Below, piece by piece: positions 1 through 8,456 of a stretch of DNA of 64,000 nt. Position numbers and translations under genes: made by a program. Positions within the stretch are counted from its first letter, which is position 1. Each line of letters opens with the position of its first letter. The DNA is from Streptomyces flaveolus (GTDB taxonomy: Bacteria; Actinomycetota; Actinomycetes; Streptomycetales; Streptomycetaceae): the NCBI RefSeq assembly GCF_000716535.1, contig NZ_JNWV01000022.1, positions 62,001 to 126,000 on the forward strand, in the 5' to 3' direction. The notes under the pieces are model-generated. The model saw nothing but the letters and a program-made list of their open reading frames with translations, was not told the DNA's origin and ran no database searches.

Positions 1-897
1 TACGCGCGCGCCGCCGAGTTCCTGGACGTGGCCCTCAAGCTGTGGGACAGCTGGGAGGACGACGCGATCGTCGCCGACAAGGCGGCCGGCGTCTGGGGCG
101 ACGACACCAAGATCCACCCGCCCCGGCACCGGGGGACCTACTTCAGCGTCGCCGGCCCGCTCAACGTGCCGCGCACCCCGCAGGGATACCCGCTGCTGGT
201 CCAGGCCGGGTCCTCCGAGGACGGCAAGGCCTTCGCCGCCCGGTACGCCGAGGCGGTGTTCACCGCCCAGCAGACCCTCGCCGGCGCCCAGGCCTTCTAC
301 GCCGACCTCAAGTCCCGGGCCGCACGGGCAGGCCGGGACCCCGGGCACCTGAAGGTGCTGCCCGGGATCGTCCCGGTGCTCGGGTCGACGGAGGCCGAGG
401 CACGGGCCGCCGAACGGCTGCTGGAGGACCACATCGTGTACGAGCACGGCGTGGACCGCCTGGAGAACCTGCTGCGCCTCCCGGCGGGCACCCTGGAGCT
501 GGACGGCCCGCTGCCCGCCGATCTGCCGCCCGAGTCCGCCATCGAGGGCGCCAAGAGCCGCTACACGCTCGTCGTGGAGCTGGCCCGGCGTGACCGGCTC
601 ACCGTCCGGGAGCTCATCGGCCGGCTCGGCGGCGGACGCGGGCACCTCACCTTCGCCGGGACACCCGAGCAGGTCGCCGACCGGATCGAAACCTGGTTCA
701 CGCGCGGCGCCGCCGACGGTTTCAACGTCATGCCGGCCGTGCTGCCCTCCGGCCTGGACGCCTTCGTCGAGCACGTCGTACCGCGCTTGCGCGCCCGCGG
801 CCTGTTCCGCGCCGAGTACGGGCCCCGGCAGACCCTCCGGGAGCGCTACGGCCTCCCCCGCCCCGCCAACCAGTACCTGAGCCCCGCCTTCAGCTGA
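1..897 (+). CDS. LLM-class flavin-dependent monooxygenase, NtaA/SnaA/DszA type (5' truncated)
   Basis: The reading frame is open from base 1, so the N-terminus lies outside the window; the first GTG at 28 is internal. The protein should be the FMNH2-dependent oxygenase half of a two-component monooxygenase. These enzymes oxidise organosulfur, nitrilotriacetate-like or related substrates with reduced flavin from a separate reductase. Visible family signatures are YARAAEFLDVALKLWDSW at the start, GPLNVPRTPQGYPLLVQAG in the middle, and a C-terminal FAGTPEQVADRIETWF segment followed by GFNVMPAVLPSGLDAFV. Only 11 nt separate it from the TauD-like gene, so the two are probably co-transcribed. The substrate cannot be told from sequence; sulfur acquisition is inferred from the neighbour. 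Confidence 0.85.
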   Translation, partial: YARAAEFLDVALKLWDSWEDDAIVADKAAGVWGDDTKIHPPRHRGTYFSVAGPLNVPRTPQGYPLLVQAGSSEDGKAFAARYAEAVFTAQQTLAGAQAFYADLKSRAARAGRDPGHLKVLPGIVPVLGSTEAEARAAERLLEDHIVYEHGVDRLENLLRLPAGTLELDGPLPADLPPESAIEGAKSRYTLVVELARRDRLTVRELIGRLGGGRGHLTFAGTPEQVADRIETWFTRGAADGFNVMPAVLPSGLDAFVEHVVPRLRARGLFRAEYGPRQTLRERYGLPRPANQYLSPAFS

Positions 898-908
898 GAG
901 GAACCCCG

Positions 909-1799
909 ATGTCCATCGAGATCACCAAGGTCACCGCCCGCATCGGCGCACGCGTCTTCGGCGTCGACATCACCCGGCCGCTGGCCCCGGAGGAGGTCAC
1001 CGCGATCCGTGCGGCCCTCGACGTCCACAAGGCGCTCGTCTTCGACGCCGACGGCCTGGACGACGCCGGCCAGCAGGCCTTCGCCCGCCACTTCGGCGAC
1101 CTGACCACGGCGCACCCGACGGTCGGCGCGGTCGACGGCGCCCCGCACGTGCTTCCGGTCGACAGCGAGCGGGGCCGCGCCAACCACTGGCACACGGACG
1201 TCACCTTCGTCCTCAACCCGCCGCAGGCCAGCACCCTGCGCTCGCTCACCGTCCCGCCGTACGGCGGCGAGACACTGATCGCCAACGCGGCGGCGGCCTA
1301 CCGCGACCTGCCCGAGCCGCTGCGCCGCCTGGCCGACACCCTGTGGGCGGAACACACGAACGACTACGACTACGCGGTGCCGGACGAGGAGATCGACGAG
1401 GCGCGGGCGGCCCAGCGCGCCCAGTTCACCTCCATCCGGTACCGCACCGCCCACCCCGTGGTCCGCGTCCATCCGCTCACCGGCGAACGCGGGCTGTTCA
1501 TCGGCGGGTTCGCGCAGCGGATCGTCGGCCTGTCGGCGGGCGAGTCCCGCAAGGTTCTGGACCTGCTCCAGGCGTACGTCACCCGCCCGGAGAACGTGCT
1601 GCGCCACCGCTGGTCGGAGCACCAGCTGGTCCTGTTCGACAACCGCATCACCCAGCACTACGCCATCGACAACTACGACGGTCTGCCGCGCCGTCTGCAC
1701 CGGGTGACCGTCGCCGGGGACGTCCCGGTCGGCATCGAGGGCAAGGAGAGCTACGCGATCGAGGGCGACGCGTCGCACTACACGCCCGTGGCCGCGTAA
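909..1799 (+). CDS. TauD/TfdA-family Fe(II)/2-oxoglutarate dioxygenase
   Basis: 296 aa, the normal size for TauD/AtsK enzymes, which oxygenate sulfonates, sulfate esters or similar compounds using Fe(II), O2 and 2-oxoglutarate. The proximal metal motif is His95-Thr-Asp97 in NHWHTDVTF. The distal metal His is H250 in RITQHYAIDNY, with the 2-oxoglutarate-binding Arg at 261-265 in PRRLHRVTVAGD. The segment LRSLTVPPYGGETLIAN is typical of the family. The ATG start follows GAGAGGAAC. It sits 11 nt after the flavin monooxygenase gene, a pairing common in organosulfur-scavenging operons. The cytoplasmic role is clear at family level; the substrate is not. Confidence 0.9.
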   Translation: MSIEITKVTARIGARVFGVDITRPLAPEEVTAIRAALDVHKALVFDADGLDDAGQQAFARHFGDLTTAHPTVGAVDGAPHVLPVDSERGRANHWHTDVTFVLNPPQASTLRSLTVPPYGGETLIANAAAAYRDLPEPLRRLADTLWAEHTNDYDYAVPDEEIDEARAAQRAQFTSIRYRTAHPVVRVHPLTGERGLFIGGFAQRIVGLSAGESRKVLDLLQAYVTRPENVLRHRWSEHQLVLFDNRITQHYAIDNYDGLPRRLHRVTVAGDVPVGIEGKESYAIEGDASHYTPVAA

Positions 1800-1920
1800 C
1801 CGGGAATTCACCCTGCGTACGCCGGGTGTCCGGATAATGGGCGGCCCTGTCGTGTGAGCGGACGGGCCGCCCACACTGGCGGGGTTTTTGCCCGCCTATT
1901 GCACTGGGAGAGCCGCCTCC

Positions 1921-3306
1921 ATGCCCAGCAGCACGACCTCGGAGACGCCGCCGCAGCAGCGGGCGGACGCCTCCCTCTCCCACGGCCTCAAGCAGCGCCA
2001 CCTGTCGATGATCGCCCTGGGCGGGGTGATCGGCGCGGGCCTCTTCGTCGGCTCCGGCGCGGGCATCGCCGCCGCCGGCCCGTCGATCGTGATCGCCTAC
2101 ACCCTGTCCGGCGTCCTGGTGATGCTGGTGATGCGGATGCTCGGCGAGATGTCGGCCGCCTACCCGTCCTCGGGTTCCTTCTCCGCGCACGCCGAGCGGG
2201 CGATCGGCCCCTGGGCGGGCTTCGCGGCGGGCTGGTCCTTCTGGGTCCTGCTCTGTACGGCGGTGGGCCTGGAGGGCATCGGCGCCGCGAAGATCGTCCA
2301 GGGCTGGCTGCCGGGCACCCCGCAGTGGATGTGGGTCGCGCTGTTCATGGTCGTCTTCTGCGGGGCGAACCTGGCCGCGGTGAAGAACTTCGGCGAGTTC
2401 GAGTTCTGGTTCGCCGCGCTGAAGGTGGGTGCGATCAGCCTGTTCCTGATCCTGGGCGGGCTGGCCATCGCGGGTGTGCTGCCCGGCACCGACTCCCCCG
2501 GCGCGTCGAACCTGACCGACTTCCTGCCGCACGGCAGCGAGGGCCTGCTGGTCGGCCTGCTCGCCTCGGTCTTCGCGTACGGCGGCTTGGAGACGGTCAC
2601 CATCGCGGCGGCCGAGTCGGAGGACCCGGTGCGGGGCGTCGCCTCCGCCGTCCGCACGGCGATGTGGCGGATCGCCCTGTTCTACATCGGCTCCATGGCG
2701 GTCGTCGTCACCCTCGTCCCCTGGAGCTCCGCGGAGGTCGTGGCGAAGGGCCCGTACGTCGCCACCCTCGACCACCTGGGCATCCCCGGCGCGGGCCAGC
2801 TGATGAACGTGGTCGTCCTGGTCGCCCTGCTGTCCGCGATGAACGCCAACATCTACGGCTCCTCGCGCATCGCCTACTCGCTGGTCGAGCGCGGCCAGGG
2901 CCCCAAGGCGCTGGCCAGGCTGTCCGGCGGGGTACCGCGCGTCGCGGTCCTCACCTCCTGCTTCTTCGGCTTCGTGTGCGTGCTGCTCAGCTACTGGCGG
3001 CCGGACGACGTCTTCCCCTGGCTGCTGAACATGATCGGCGCGGTCATCCTGGTCGTCTGGATCTTCATCGCGGTCTCCCAGCTGCTGCTGCGCCGCCGCA
3101 TCGAACGCGAGGCGCCGGAGAAGCTGGTCGTCCGCATGTGGGGCTTCCCGTGGCTGACCTGGGTCGCCCTGGCCGGCATGGCGGCGATCTTCGTCCTGAT
3201 GGCCCGCGAGCCGGACACCCGCATCCAGCTGTACTCGACGGGCGGGATGACGCTGGCCCTGGCGGCGGTGGGGTACGCCTGGCAGCGGGCGCGGGCCAGG
3301 AGCTGA
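1921..3306 (+). CDS. APC-family amino acid permease
   Basis: 461 aa from an ATG placed after GGGAGAG; a longer frame from 1888 lacks such a site. It is a cytoplasmic-membrane amino acid/proton symporter of the AAT/GABA permease branch. Evidence is the N-terminal LKQRHLSMIALGGVIGAGLF signature, about twelve hydrophobic segments and the conserved AAESEDPVRGVASAVR loop after TM6. The C-terminal tail is short and basic. It follows the sulfur-related genes by about 120 nt and ends just before a strong hairpin terminator, so it may be expressed on its own. The exact amino acid or amine carried cannot be deduced. Confidence 0.88.
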   Translation: MPSSTTSETPPQQRADASLSHGLKQRHLSMIALGGVIGAGLFVGSGAGIAAAGPSIVIAYTLSGVLVMLVMRMLGEMSAAYPSSGSFSAHAERAIGPWAGFAAGWSFWVLLCTAVGLEGIGAAKIVQGWLPGTPQWMWVALFMVVFCGANLAAVKNFGEFEFWFAALKVGAISLFLILGGLAIAGVLPGTDSPGASNLTDFLPHGSEGLLVGLLASVFAYGGLETVTIAAAESEDPVRGVASAVRTAMWRIALFYIGSMAVVVTLVPWSSAEVVAKGPYVATLDHLGIPGAGQLMNVVVLVALLSAMNANIYGSSRIAYSLVERGQGPKALARLSGGVPRVAVLTSCFFGFVCVLLSYWRPDDVFPWLLNMIGAVILVVWIFIAVSQLLLRRRIEREAPEKLVVRMWGFPWLTWVALAGMAAIFVLMAREPDTRIQLYSTGGMTLALAAVGYAWQRARARS

Positions 3307-3324
3307 CCACCCCCGCCCCGGGCG

Positions 3325-3363
3325 AGGCCCCCACGTGCGACACGTGGGGGCCTTTCTGTTGTT
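3325..3363 (+). terminator. Rho-independent terminator after the permease gene
   Basis: A 13-bp perfect stem (AGGCCCCCACGTG pairing with CACGTGGGGGCCT) with a 3-nt CGA loop, followed by the T-rich run TTCTGTTGTT. It isolates the permease transcript from sodF. Confidence 0.9.
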
Positions 3364-3389
3364 CCGATGTTGTTGTTGCTAGCGTGTAG

Positions 3390-3406
3390 TTGCAAGTTAC
3401 TTGCAA
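3390..3406. promoter_or_regulatory. Nur box (nickel-responsive Fur-family operator) upstream of sodF
   Basis: TTGCAA-GTTAC-TTGCAA is a 17-bp palindrome ending 23 nt before the sodF start. It matches the published Nur consensus (tTGCaa-N5-ttGCAA) from S. coelicolor. Nur with nickel represses sodF so that the Ni-SOD takes over. The match is seen in the sequence; repression here is inferred from the known system. Confidence 0.88.
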
Positions 3407-3429
3407 CAAGGTTCCGGAGGGGATCACCC

Positions 3430-4077
3430 ATGCCCGTCTACACGCTGCCCGACCTGCCCTACGACTACGCGGCGCTCGCGCCCGTGATCAGCCCCGAGAT
3501 CATCGAGCTGCACCACGACAAGCACCACGCGGCCTATGTGAAGGGCGCGAACGACACGCTGGAGCAGCTCGCCGAGGCGCGGGACAAGGAGTCGTGGGGC
3601 TCGATCAACGGCCTGGAGAAGAACCTGGCGTTCCACCTGTCCGGGCACATCCTCCACTCGATCTACTGGCAGAACATGACGGGCCCGAAGGACGGCGGCG
3701 GGGAGCCGCTGGCCGCCGACGGCGTGGGCGAACTGGCCGAGGCGATCAAGGAGTCCTTCGGCTCCTTCGCCGCCTTCAGGACCCAGTTGTCCAAGGCCGC
3801 CGCCACCACCCAGGGTTCGGGGTGGGGCGTCCTCGCCCATGAGCCGCTGAGCGGGCGGCTGGTCGTGGAGCAGGTCTACGACCACCAGGGCAACGTCGGC
3901 CAGGGCTCCACCCCGATCCTGGTCTTCGACGCCTGGGAGCACGCCTTCTACCTCCAGTACCGCAACCAGAAGGTCGACTTCATCGAGGCCATGTGGCAGG
4001 TCGTCGACTGGCAGGACGTGGCGAAGCGGTACGAGGCGGCGAAGTCCCGCGCGAACGTGCTGCTCCTGGCCCCCTGA
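3430..4077 (+). CDS. sodF: Iron superoxide dismutase SodF
   Basis: 215 aa, cytoplasmic; it dismutates superoxide to O2 and H2O2. The four metal ligands are visible: His28 in [17 protein letters not shown], His76 in [13 protein letters not shown], and Asp167 and His171 in [11 protein letters not shown]. Both Sod_Fe_N and Sod_Fe_C halves are intact. The ATG is preceded by CCGGAGGGGATCACCC, which decides the start against the longer frame from 3367. A perfect Nur box lies in its leader, so expression should be highest when nickel is scarce. Fe rather than Mn is inferred from the Nur context and genus knowledge. Its 3' region may be processed into a regulatory RNA. Confidence 0.95.
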   Translation: MPVYTLPDLPYDYAALAPVISPEIIELHHDKHHAAYVKGANDTLEQLAEARDKESWGSINGLEKNLAFHLSGHILHSIYWQNMTGPKDGGGEPLAADGVGELAEAIKESFGSFAAFRTQLSKAAATTQGSGWGVLAHEPLSGRLVVEQVYDHQGNVGQGSTPILVFDAWEHAFYLQYRNQKVDFIEAMWQVVDWQDVAKRYEAAKSRANVLLLAP

Positions 4078-4079
4078 GA

Positions 4080-4169
4080 ACGTCCTGCCTCGTGATCGTC
4101 TTCTCACCCTTCGCGGCGGCAGGCGGATGAGAGAAGACCCCCGTGAGGACGTGACTCACGGGGGTCTTC
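4080..4169 (+). ncRNA. Candidate s-SodF small RNA in the sodF 3' UTR
   Basis: In S. coelicolor a small RNA of about 90 nt, s-SodF, is processed from the sodF 3' UTR and destabilises sodN mRNA by base pairing. Here the stretch from just after the sodF stop to the end of a 14-bp hairpin is also about 90 nt. It contains an unpaired pyrimidine-rich segment, CGTCTTCTCACCCTTCGC (4098-4115), suitable for pairing with a purine-rich ribosome-binding site. sodN is not in the window, so pairing cannot be tested here. Confidence 0.5.
4133..4169. terminator. Bidirectional hairpin terminator between sodF and the phosphatase gene
   Basis: GAAGACCCCCGTGA pairs with TCACGGGGGTCTTC, a perfect 14-bp stem with a 9-nt loop. 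It lies between the convergent 3' ends of sodF and the histidine phosphatase gene, whose stop codon is only 3 nt away. There is no strong T tract on either strand. Confidence 0.75.
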
Positions 4170-4171
4170 CC

Positions 4172-4783
4172 CTACCCGCAGGGCAGGTTGAGCGAGAGCA
4201 GCCCGGTGCTGTCCCCGTCGACGCGGATCTCGCTCACCGCCGCGTTGCGCAACCTCGGGAACGCCCGGCGGTACTCCGCGAGAGGGATGCCCAGCAGGGA
4301 GCACAGCGTCAGGCGCAGCAGGGTGTTGTGGGCGACGACCAGGACGCGTCCGCCGGGGTGGGCGGCGGCGATCCGGCGCAGCGCGGCCGTTCCGCGCGCC
4401 GCCGCCGCGCGGGGGTCCTCCGCGCCGGGGAACGGGTGCGCCACCGGGTCGGCGCGGTACGCCTCAGCCGCGGCCGGGTGCTCCGCCGCGAACTCCGCCA
4501 GGGTACGGCCCTCCACCACACCGAAGTCGCACTCGCGCAGGCCGGGGTCGCGCCGCGCGGCCACACCGAGGGCCCGGCAGGCCGGCTCGGCGGTGTCGAC
4601 CGCCCGGGAGAGGGGCGAGGTCCACACCGCGTCCACGGGATGCCCCGCGGCCCATCGCCCCAGCGCCTCGGCCTGGGCGCGTCCGGTGTCCGTGAGGGCC
4701 ACGTCGCTCACCCCGGCGTACCGGTTCCCGGCGTGCCAGACGGTCTGACCGTGACGGGCGAGGAGAAGGGTGGTGGCGGTCAC
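4172..4783 (-). CDS. Histidine phosphatase family protein (phosphoglycerate mutase-like)
   Basis: 203 aa from a GTG start, a typical length for the branch of small cytoplasmic phosphatases. The catalytic RHG motif is Arg10-His11-Gly12 in LLLARHGQT. The second catalytic His is His152 in VLVVAHNTLLRL, and the acid region is LRECDFGVVEGRT. TSPLSRAVDTAEP is the usual second Arg-containing segment. Family members dephosphorylate sugar phosphates, nucleotides or cobalamin precursors; nothing nearby identifies the substrate. The gene converges on sodF and is separated from the DsbA-like gene upstream by about 110 nt. Confidence 0.88.
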   Translation of the reverse strand: MTATTLLLARHGQTVWHAGNRYAGVSDVALTDTGRAQAEALGRWAAGHPVDAVWTSPLSRAVDTAEPACRALGVAARRDPGLRECDFGVVEGRTLAEFAAEHPAAAEAYRADPVAHPFPGAEDPRAAAARGTAALRRIAAAHPGGRVLVVAHNTLLRLTLCSLLGIPLAEYRRAFPRLRNAAVSEIRVDGDSTGLLSLNLPCG

Positions 4784-4893
4784 GGGCGGCAGTATCCCAG
4801 CCGACGCCCGCCGCGTTCCCGTGATCGTCGCTGCCGGCCGACGGCGACGGTACGGGAACGGGCCCGGCGCCGAACCGGGCCCGTCACCGAGGC

Positions 4894-5532
4894 TTACAGG
4901 TTGCTGAAGTCCGGGCCCTGGGTGCGGGTCCGCTTGATCTCGTAGAAGCCCGGTACCGACGCCACGGCGATCGTGCCGTCCCACAGGCGGGCCGCCTCCT
5001 CGCCCTGGGGGGCGGGGGTGACGACCGGGCCGAAGAAGGCGATCTGCTCGCCGTCGGGGCCGGGCACCGCGATGACCGGGGTGCCGACGTCCTGGCCGAC
5101 CTTCTCGATGCCCTCCTTGTGGGAGGCGCGCAGCTCGGGCTCGTACGGGGTGGAGTCCCAGTGGTCCATGAGGGACTCGGGCAGCCCGACGTCCTTCAGG
5201 GCGGCGGCCACGGCGGACTTCTCCGGGCCCTCGCCCTGGTTGTGGATGCGGGTGCCGAGCGCGGTGTAGAGGTCGCCCAGCACCTCCGCGCCGTGCTCCT
5301 GCTGGGCCGCGATGACGACGCGGACCGGACCCCACGCCTTGGTCGCGAGCATCTCGCGGTACTCCTCGGGCAGCTCGTCGAGCCTGTTCTCGTTGAGCAC
5401 GGCGAGGCTCATCACATGCCAGCGGACCTCGATGTCCCGGACCTTCTCCACCTCCAGCACCCAGCGGGAGGTCATCCAGGCCCAGGGGCACAGCGGGTCG
5501 AACCAGAAGTCGACGGGGGTCTTGTCCGACAT
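4894..5532 (-). CDS. DsbA-like thioredoxin-fold protein, mycothiol-dependent nitroreductase Rv2466c family
   Basis: 212 aa, no signal peptide, so cytoplasmic. The N-terminal VDFWFDPLCPWAW motif places Cys15-Pro-Trp-Ala18 at the position of the CxxC of DsbA proteins. The cis-Pro loop is probably in GTPVIAVPG. In mycobacteria the related Rv2466c is a mycothiol-dependent reductase that uses a CPWC site; here the second Cys is replaced by Ala, implying a monothiol mechanism. The helical insert with HNQGEGPEKSAVAAAL is typical. It is divergent from the aminopeptidase gene. Physiological substrates are not deducible. Confidence 0.8.
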   Translation of the reverse strand: MSDKTPVDFWFDPLCPWAWMTSRWVLEVEKVRDIEVRWHVMSLAVLNENRLDELPEEYREMLATKAWGPVRVVIAAQQEHGAEVLGDLYTALGTRIHNQGEGPEKSAVAAALKDVGLPESLMDHWDSTPYEPELRASHKEGIEKVGQDVGTPVIAVPGPDGEQIAFFGPVVTPAPQGEEAARLWDGTIAVASVPGFYEIKRTRTQGPDFSNL

Positions 5533-5669
5533 GTCTCTCCTCGTGGGGAACTCTTTTTCCGGGAAACGCCACCGTCGGCCGTGCCATTCCCCGTCACCCC
5601 TGTCAGGGGCACATGGCAGGATCGGTGCTGTTCAGCCGCCATCCGCACGATCACGAGGGAGTGCCGTCC

Positions 5670-8249
5670 GTGCCCGGTGAGAATCTGTCCCGCGACGAGG
5701 CCCGGGAGCGGGCCGCCCTGCTGTCCGTCGACGGCTACGAGGTGTCCCTGGACCTGCGGTCCGCCGTCGGCGACGCGGGCGGCGAGCCGCGCACGTTCCG
5801 CTCGGTGACCACCATCCGCTTCCGCTGCAACGAGCCGGGCGCGTCCAGTTTCGCCGATCTGGTCGCGCCGGGCGTGACGTCCGTGTCGCTCAACGGGCGG
5901 GACCTGGACCCGGGCGAGGTCTTCGACGGCTCCCGGATCGCGCTGGAGGACCTGGCCGCGGAGAACGAGCTGGTGGTGGACGCGCGGTGCGCCTACTCCC
6001 GCACGGGCGAGGGCCTGCACCGCTTCGTCGACCCGGAGGACGGCGAGGTCTACCTGTACACGCAGTACGAGCCGGCCGACGCCCGCCGTGTCTTCGCCAA
6101 CTTCGAGCAGCCGGACCTGAAGGCGCCGTACCGCTTCGAGGTGCGGGCGCCGGAGGGCTGGACGGTGTGGAGCAACGGCGCCGGTGAACTCGCCGACGGG
6201 GTCTGGCGGTTCGCGGAGACCAAGCCGATCTCGACGTACATCACGTGCGTGGTGGCGGGCCCGTACCACTATGTGACGGACTCCTACACCCGGACCTTCG
6301 AGGACGGCACGAAGCTGGAGATCCCGCTCGGCGCGATGTGCCGCAAGGGTCTCGCGCCGCACTTCGACGCGGACGACGTGTTCCTGGTGACCAAGCAGGG
6401 CCTGGACTTCTTCCACGACCACTTCGACTACCCGTACCCGTTCGGGAAGTACGACCAGGCGTTCGTGCCGGAGTACAACCTGGGCGCGATGGAGAACCCG
6501 GGCCTGGTGACCTTCCGCGAGGAGTACATCTTCCGCGGGAAGGTGACGCAGGCGTCGTACGAGGCGCGGGCCAACGTCATCCTGCACGAGATGGCGCACA
6601 TGTGGTTCGGCGACCTGGTCACCATGGAGTGGTGGGACGACCTGTGGCTGAAGGAGTCCTTCGCGGACTTCATGGGCACGTTCGGATGCGTGGGCGCGAC
6701 CCGGTTCAAGGACGCGTGGATCACCTTCGCCAACCGCCGCAAGGCCTGGGCGTACCGCGCCGACCAGCTCCCGTCCACGCATCCGATCACGGCGGACATC
6801 CGTGACCTGGAGGACGCCAAGCTGAACTTCGACGGCATCACCTACGCCAAGGGCGCGTCCGTGCTGAAGCAGCTCGTGGCGTACGTCGGCCAGGACGCGT
6901 TCCTGGAGGGCTCCCGGCGCTACTTCAAGCGGAACGCGTACGGCAACACGCGCCTGGGCGACCTGCTGTCGGTGCTGGCGGAGACCAGCGGCCGGGACAT
7001 GACGGCGTGGGCGGCGTCGTGGCTGCAGACGGCCGGGGTGAACTCGCTGACCCCGCAGGTGCTGCTGGACACCGAGGGCGGCCGGATCGCCGAGCTGGCG
7101 ATCCTCCAGGAGGCTCCGGAGTCGCACCCCGAGCTGCGTCCGCACCGGATCGCGGTGGGGCTGTACCGGCGTACGCCCGAGGGCGCCGTGGAGCGGTACG
7201 CGCGCGTGGAGACGGACGCGCACGAGCCCCGTACGGTCGTGGCCGAGCTGGCGGGCTCCGAGGCGCCGGAGCTGGTGCTGGTCAACGACGACGACCTGAC
7301 CTACTGCAAGGTGCGGTTCGACGAGACCTCGCTGGCGACGCTGCGGACGCACCTGGGCGCGCTCGCCGATCCGCTGGCCCGCGCGGTGTGCTGGTCGGCG
7401 CTGTGGAACATGACCCGGGACGCACTGCTGCCGGCGCGGGACTTCATCGATCTCGTGCTGCGCTTCGCGGGCCGCGAGTCGGACATCGGGGTGCTCCAGA
7501 TGCTGCACGCCTGGGCGAACTCGGCGCTGACGCACTACGCGGCGCCGGACTGGCGGGAGACCGGCGGGGAGCTGCTGGCCGAGGGGGCGCTGCGGGAGCT
7601 GCGGGAGGCGGAGCCGGGCAGTGAGCACCAGCTCGCGTGGGCGCGGTTCTTCGCGTCCGTGGCGTCCGCCGGGCCGGACCTGAAGCTGCTGACGGACCTG
7701 CTGGACGGCACGGTCGAGATCGACGGGCTGGAGGTGGACCAGGAGCTGCGCTGGGCGTTCCTGGAGCCGCTGGCCGCGCGCGGGGCGGCGGACGAGTCGG
7801 TGCTGGCCGCGGAGCTGGCCCGGGACGACACGGCGTCGGGCAAGCGGCACCAGGTGCGCTGCCTGGCCGCGCGGCCGTCGGCGCCGGTCAAGGCGCAGGC
7901 GTGGGCGCAGGTGGTGGAGTCCGACGCGTTGTCGAACGCGCTGGTGGAGGCGACGATCTCGGGCTTTCAGCAGCCGTCGCAGCGGGAGCTGACCGCGCCG
8001 TACGCGCAGCTGTACTTCGCGGCGATCGAGCGGGTGTGGCGGGAGCGGTCGATCCAGATCGGCATGGACGTGGTGCGGGGTCTGTTCCCGGCGTACCAGG
8101 ACCGGCCGGAGACGCTGGACGCGACGGACGCGTGGCTGGAGGCGCACCGGGACGCGGCGCCGGCGCTGCGCCGGCTGGTGCTGGAGGCGCGGGACGACCT
8201 GGCGCGGGCGCTGCGCGCGCAGGAGTGCGACGCGGCGGCCGACCGGTGA
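5670..8249 (+). CDS. pepN: Aminopeptidase N (M1 family zinc metallopeptidase), copy 1
   Basis: 859 aa from the GTG at 5670, chosen because GAGGGA lies nine bases upstream and the N-terminus (PGENLSRDEARERA) then aligns with the second PepN in this window. The longer frame from 5613 has no matching extension. It removes N-terminal residues from peptides. Motifs: GAMEN exopeptidase signature at 272-276, the zinc site HEMAH at 306-310 with the third ligand Glu329 in LKESF, and an ERAP1-like helical C-terminal half. There is no signal peptide, so it is cytoplasmic. A clear terminator follows. It is a paralogue of the gene at 23167. Confidence 0.93.
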   Translation: MPGENLSRDEARERAALLSVDGYEVSLDLRSAVGDAGGEPRTFRSVTTIRFRCNEPGASSFADLVAPGVTSVSLNGRDLDPGEVFDGSRIALEDLAAENELVVDARCAYSRTGEGLHRFVDPEDGEVYLYTQYEPADARRVFANFEQPDLKAPYRFEVRAPEGWTVWSNGAGELADGVWRFAETKPISTYITCVVAGPYHYVTDSYTRTFEDGTKLEIPLGAMCRKGLAPHFDADDVFLVTKQGLDFFHDHFDYPYPFGKYDQAFVPEYNLGAMENPGLVTFREEYIFRGKVTQASYEARANVILHEMAHMWFGDLVTMEWWDDLWLKESFADFMGTFGCVGATRFKDAWITFANRRKAWAYRADQLPSTHPITADIRDLEDAKLNFDGITYAKGASVLKQLVAYVGQDAFLEGSRRYFKRNAYGNTRLGDLLSVLAETSGRDMTAWAASWLQTAGVNSLTPQVLLDTEGGRIAELAILQEAPESHPELRPHRIAVGLYRRTPEGAVERYARVETDAHEPRTVVAELAGSEAPELVLVNDDDLTYCKVRFDETSLATLRTHLGALADPLARAVCWSALWNMTRDALLPARDFIDLVLRFAGRESDIGVLQMLHAWANSALTHYAAPDWRETGGELLAEGALRELREAEPGSEHQLAWARFFASVASAGPDLKLLTDLLDGTVEIDGLEVDQELRWAFLEPLAARGAADESVLAAELARDDTASGKRHQVRCLAARPSAPVKAQAWAQVVESDALSNALVEATISGFQQPSQRELTAPYAQLYFAAIERVWRERSIQIGMDVVRGLFPAYQDRPETLDATDAWLEAHRDAAPALRRLVLEARDDLARALRAQECDAAADR

Positions 8250-8308
8250 GCTTTGGCCTGAGCTTGCCCGGCCGGTGACCGTTACGAAATTCGGGCAAAC
8301 ATAGCCGT

Positions 8309-8345
8309 AACCCCTGGTCCGCACCCGATCGGACCAGGGGTTTTC
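8309..8345 (+). terminator. Rho-independent terminator after pepN copy 1
   Basis: AACCCCTGGTCC pairs with GGACCAGGGGTT, a perfect 12-bp stem with a 10-nt loop, running into TTTTCC. It lies 60 nt after the pepN stop. Confidence 0.88.
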
Positions 8346-8411
8346 CGTCTCTACTCGGCATCCGAACAACTGACCTTTAGTCCTGTCTTGTCCGCATTTC
8401 TCGACGAGCGT

Positions 8412-8425
8412 GTAACAGCGGTTAC
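8412..8425. promoter_or_regulatory. Small inverted repeat upstream of the HTH-nuclease gene
   Basis: GTAACAGCGGTTAC has 5-bp arms (GTAAC/GTTAC), ending about 30 nt before the start at 8457. Its position fits an operator, perhaps for autoregulation by the HTH-containing product. No function is shown. Confidence 0.3.
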
Positions 8426-8456
8426 GGTCCGCACCGGGTGCGGGAATCCCGAGGCC

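Noticed and set aside
846..1874. 342-codon minus-strand frame over the dioxygenase gene
   Set aside because: It overlaps the TauD-like gene with intact catalytic residues and is low-complexity.
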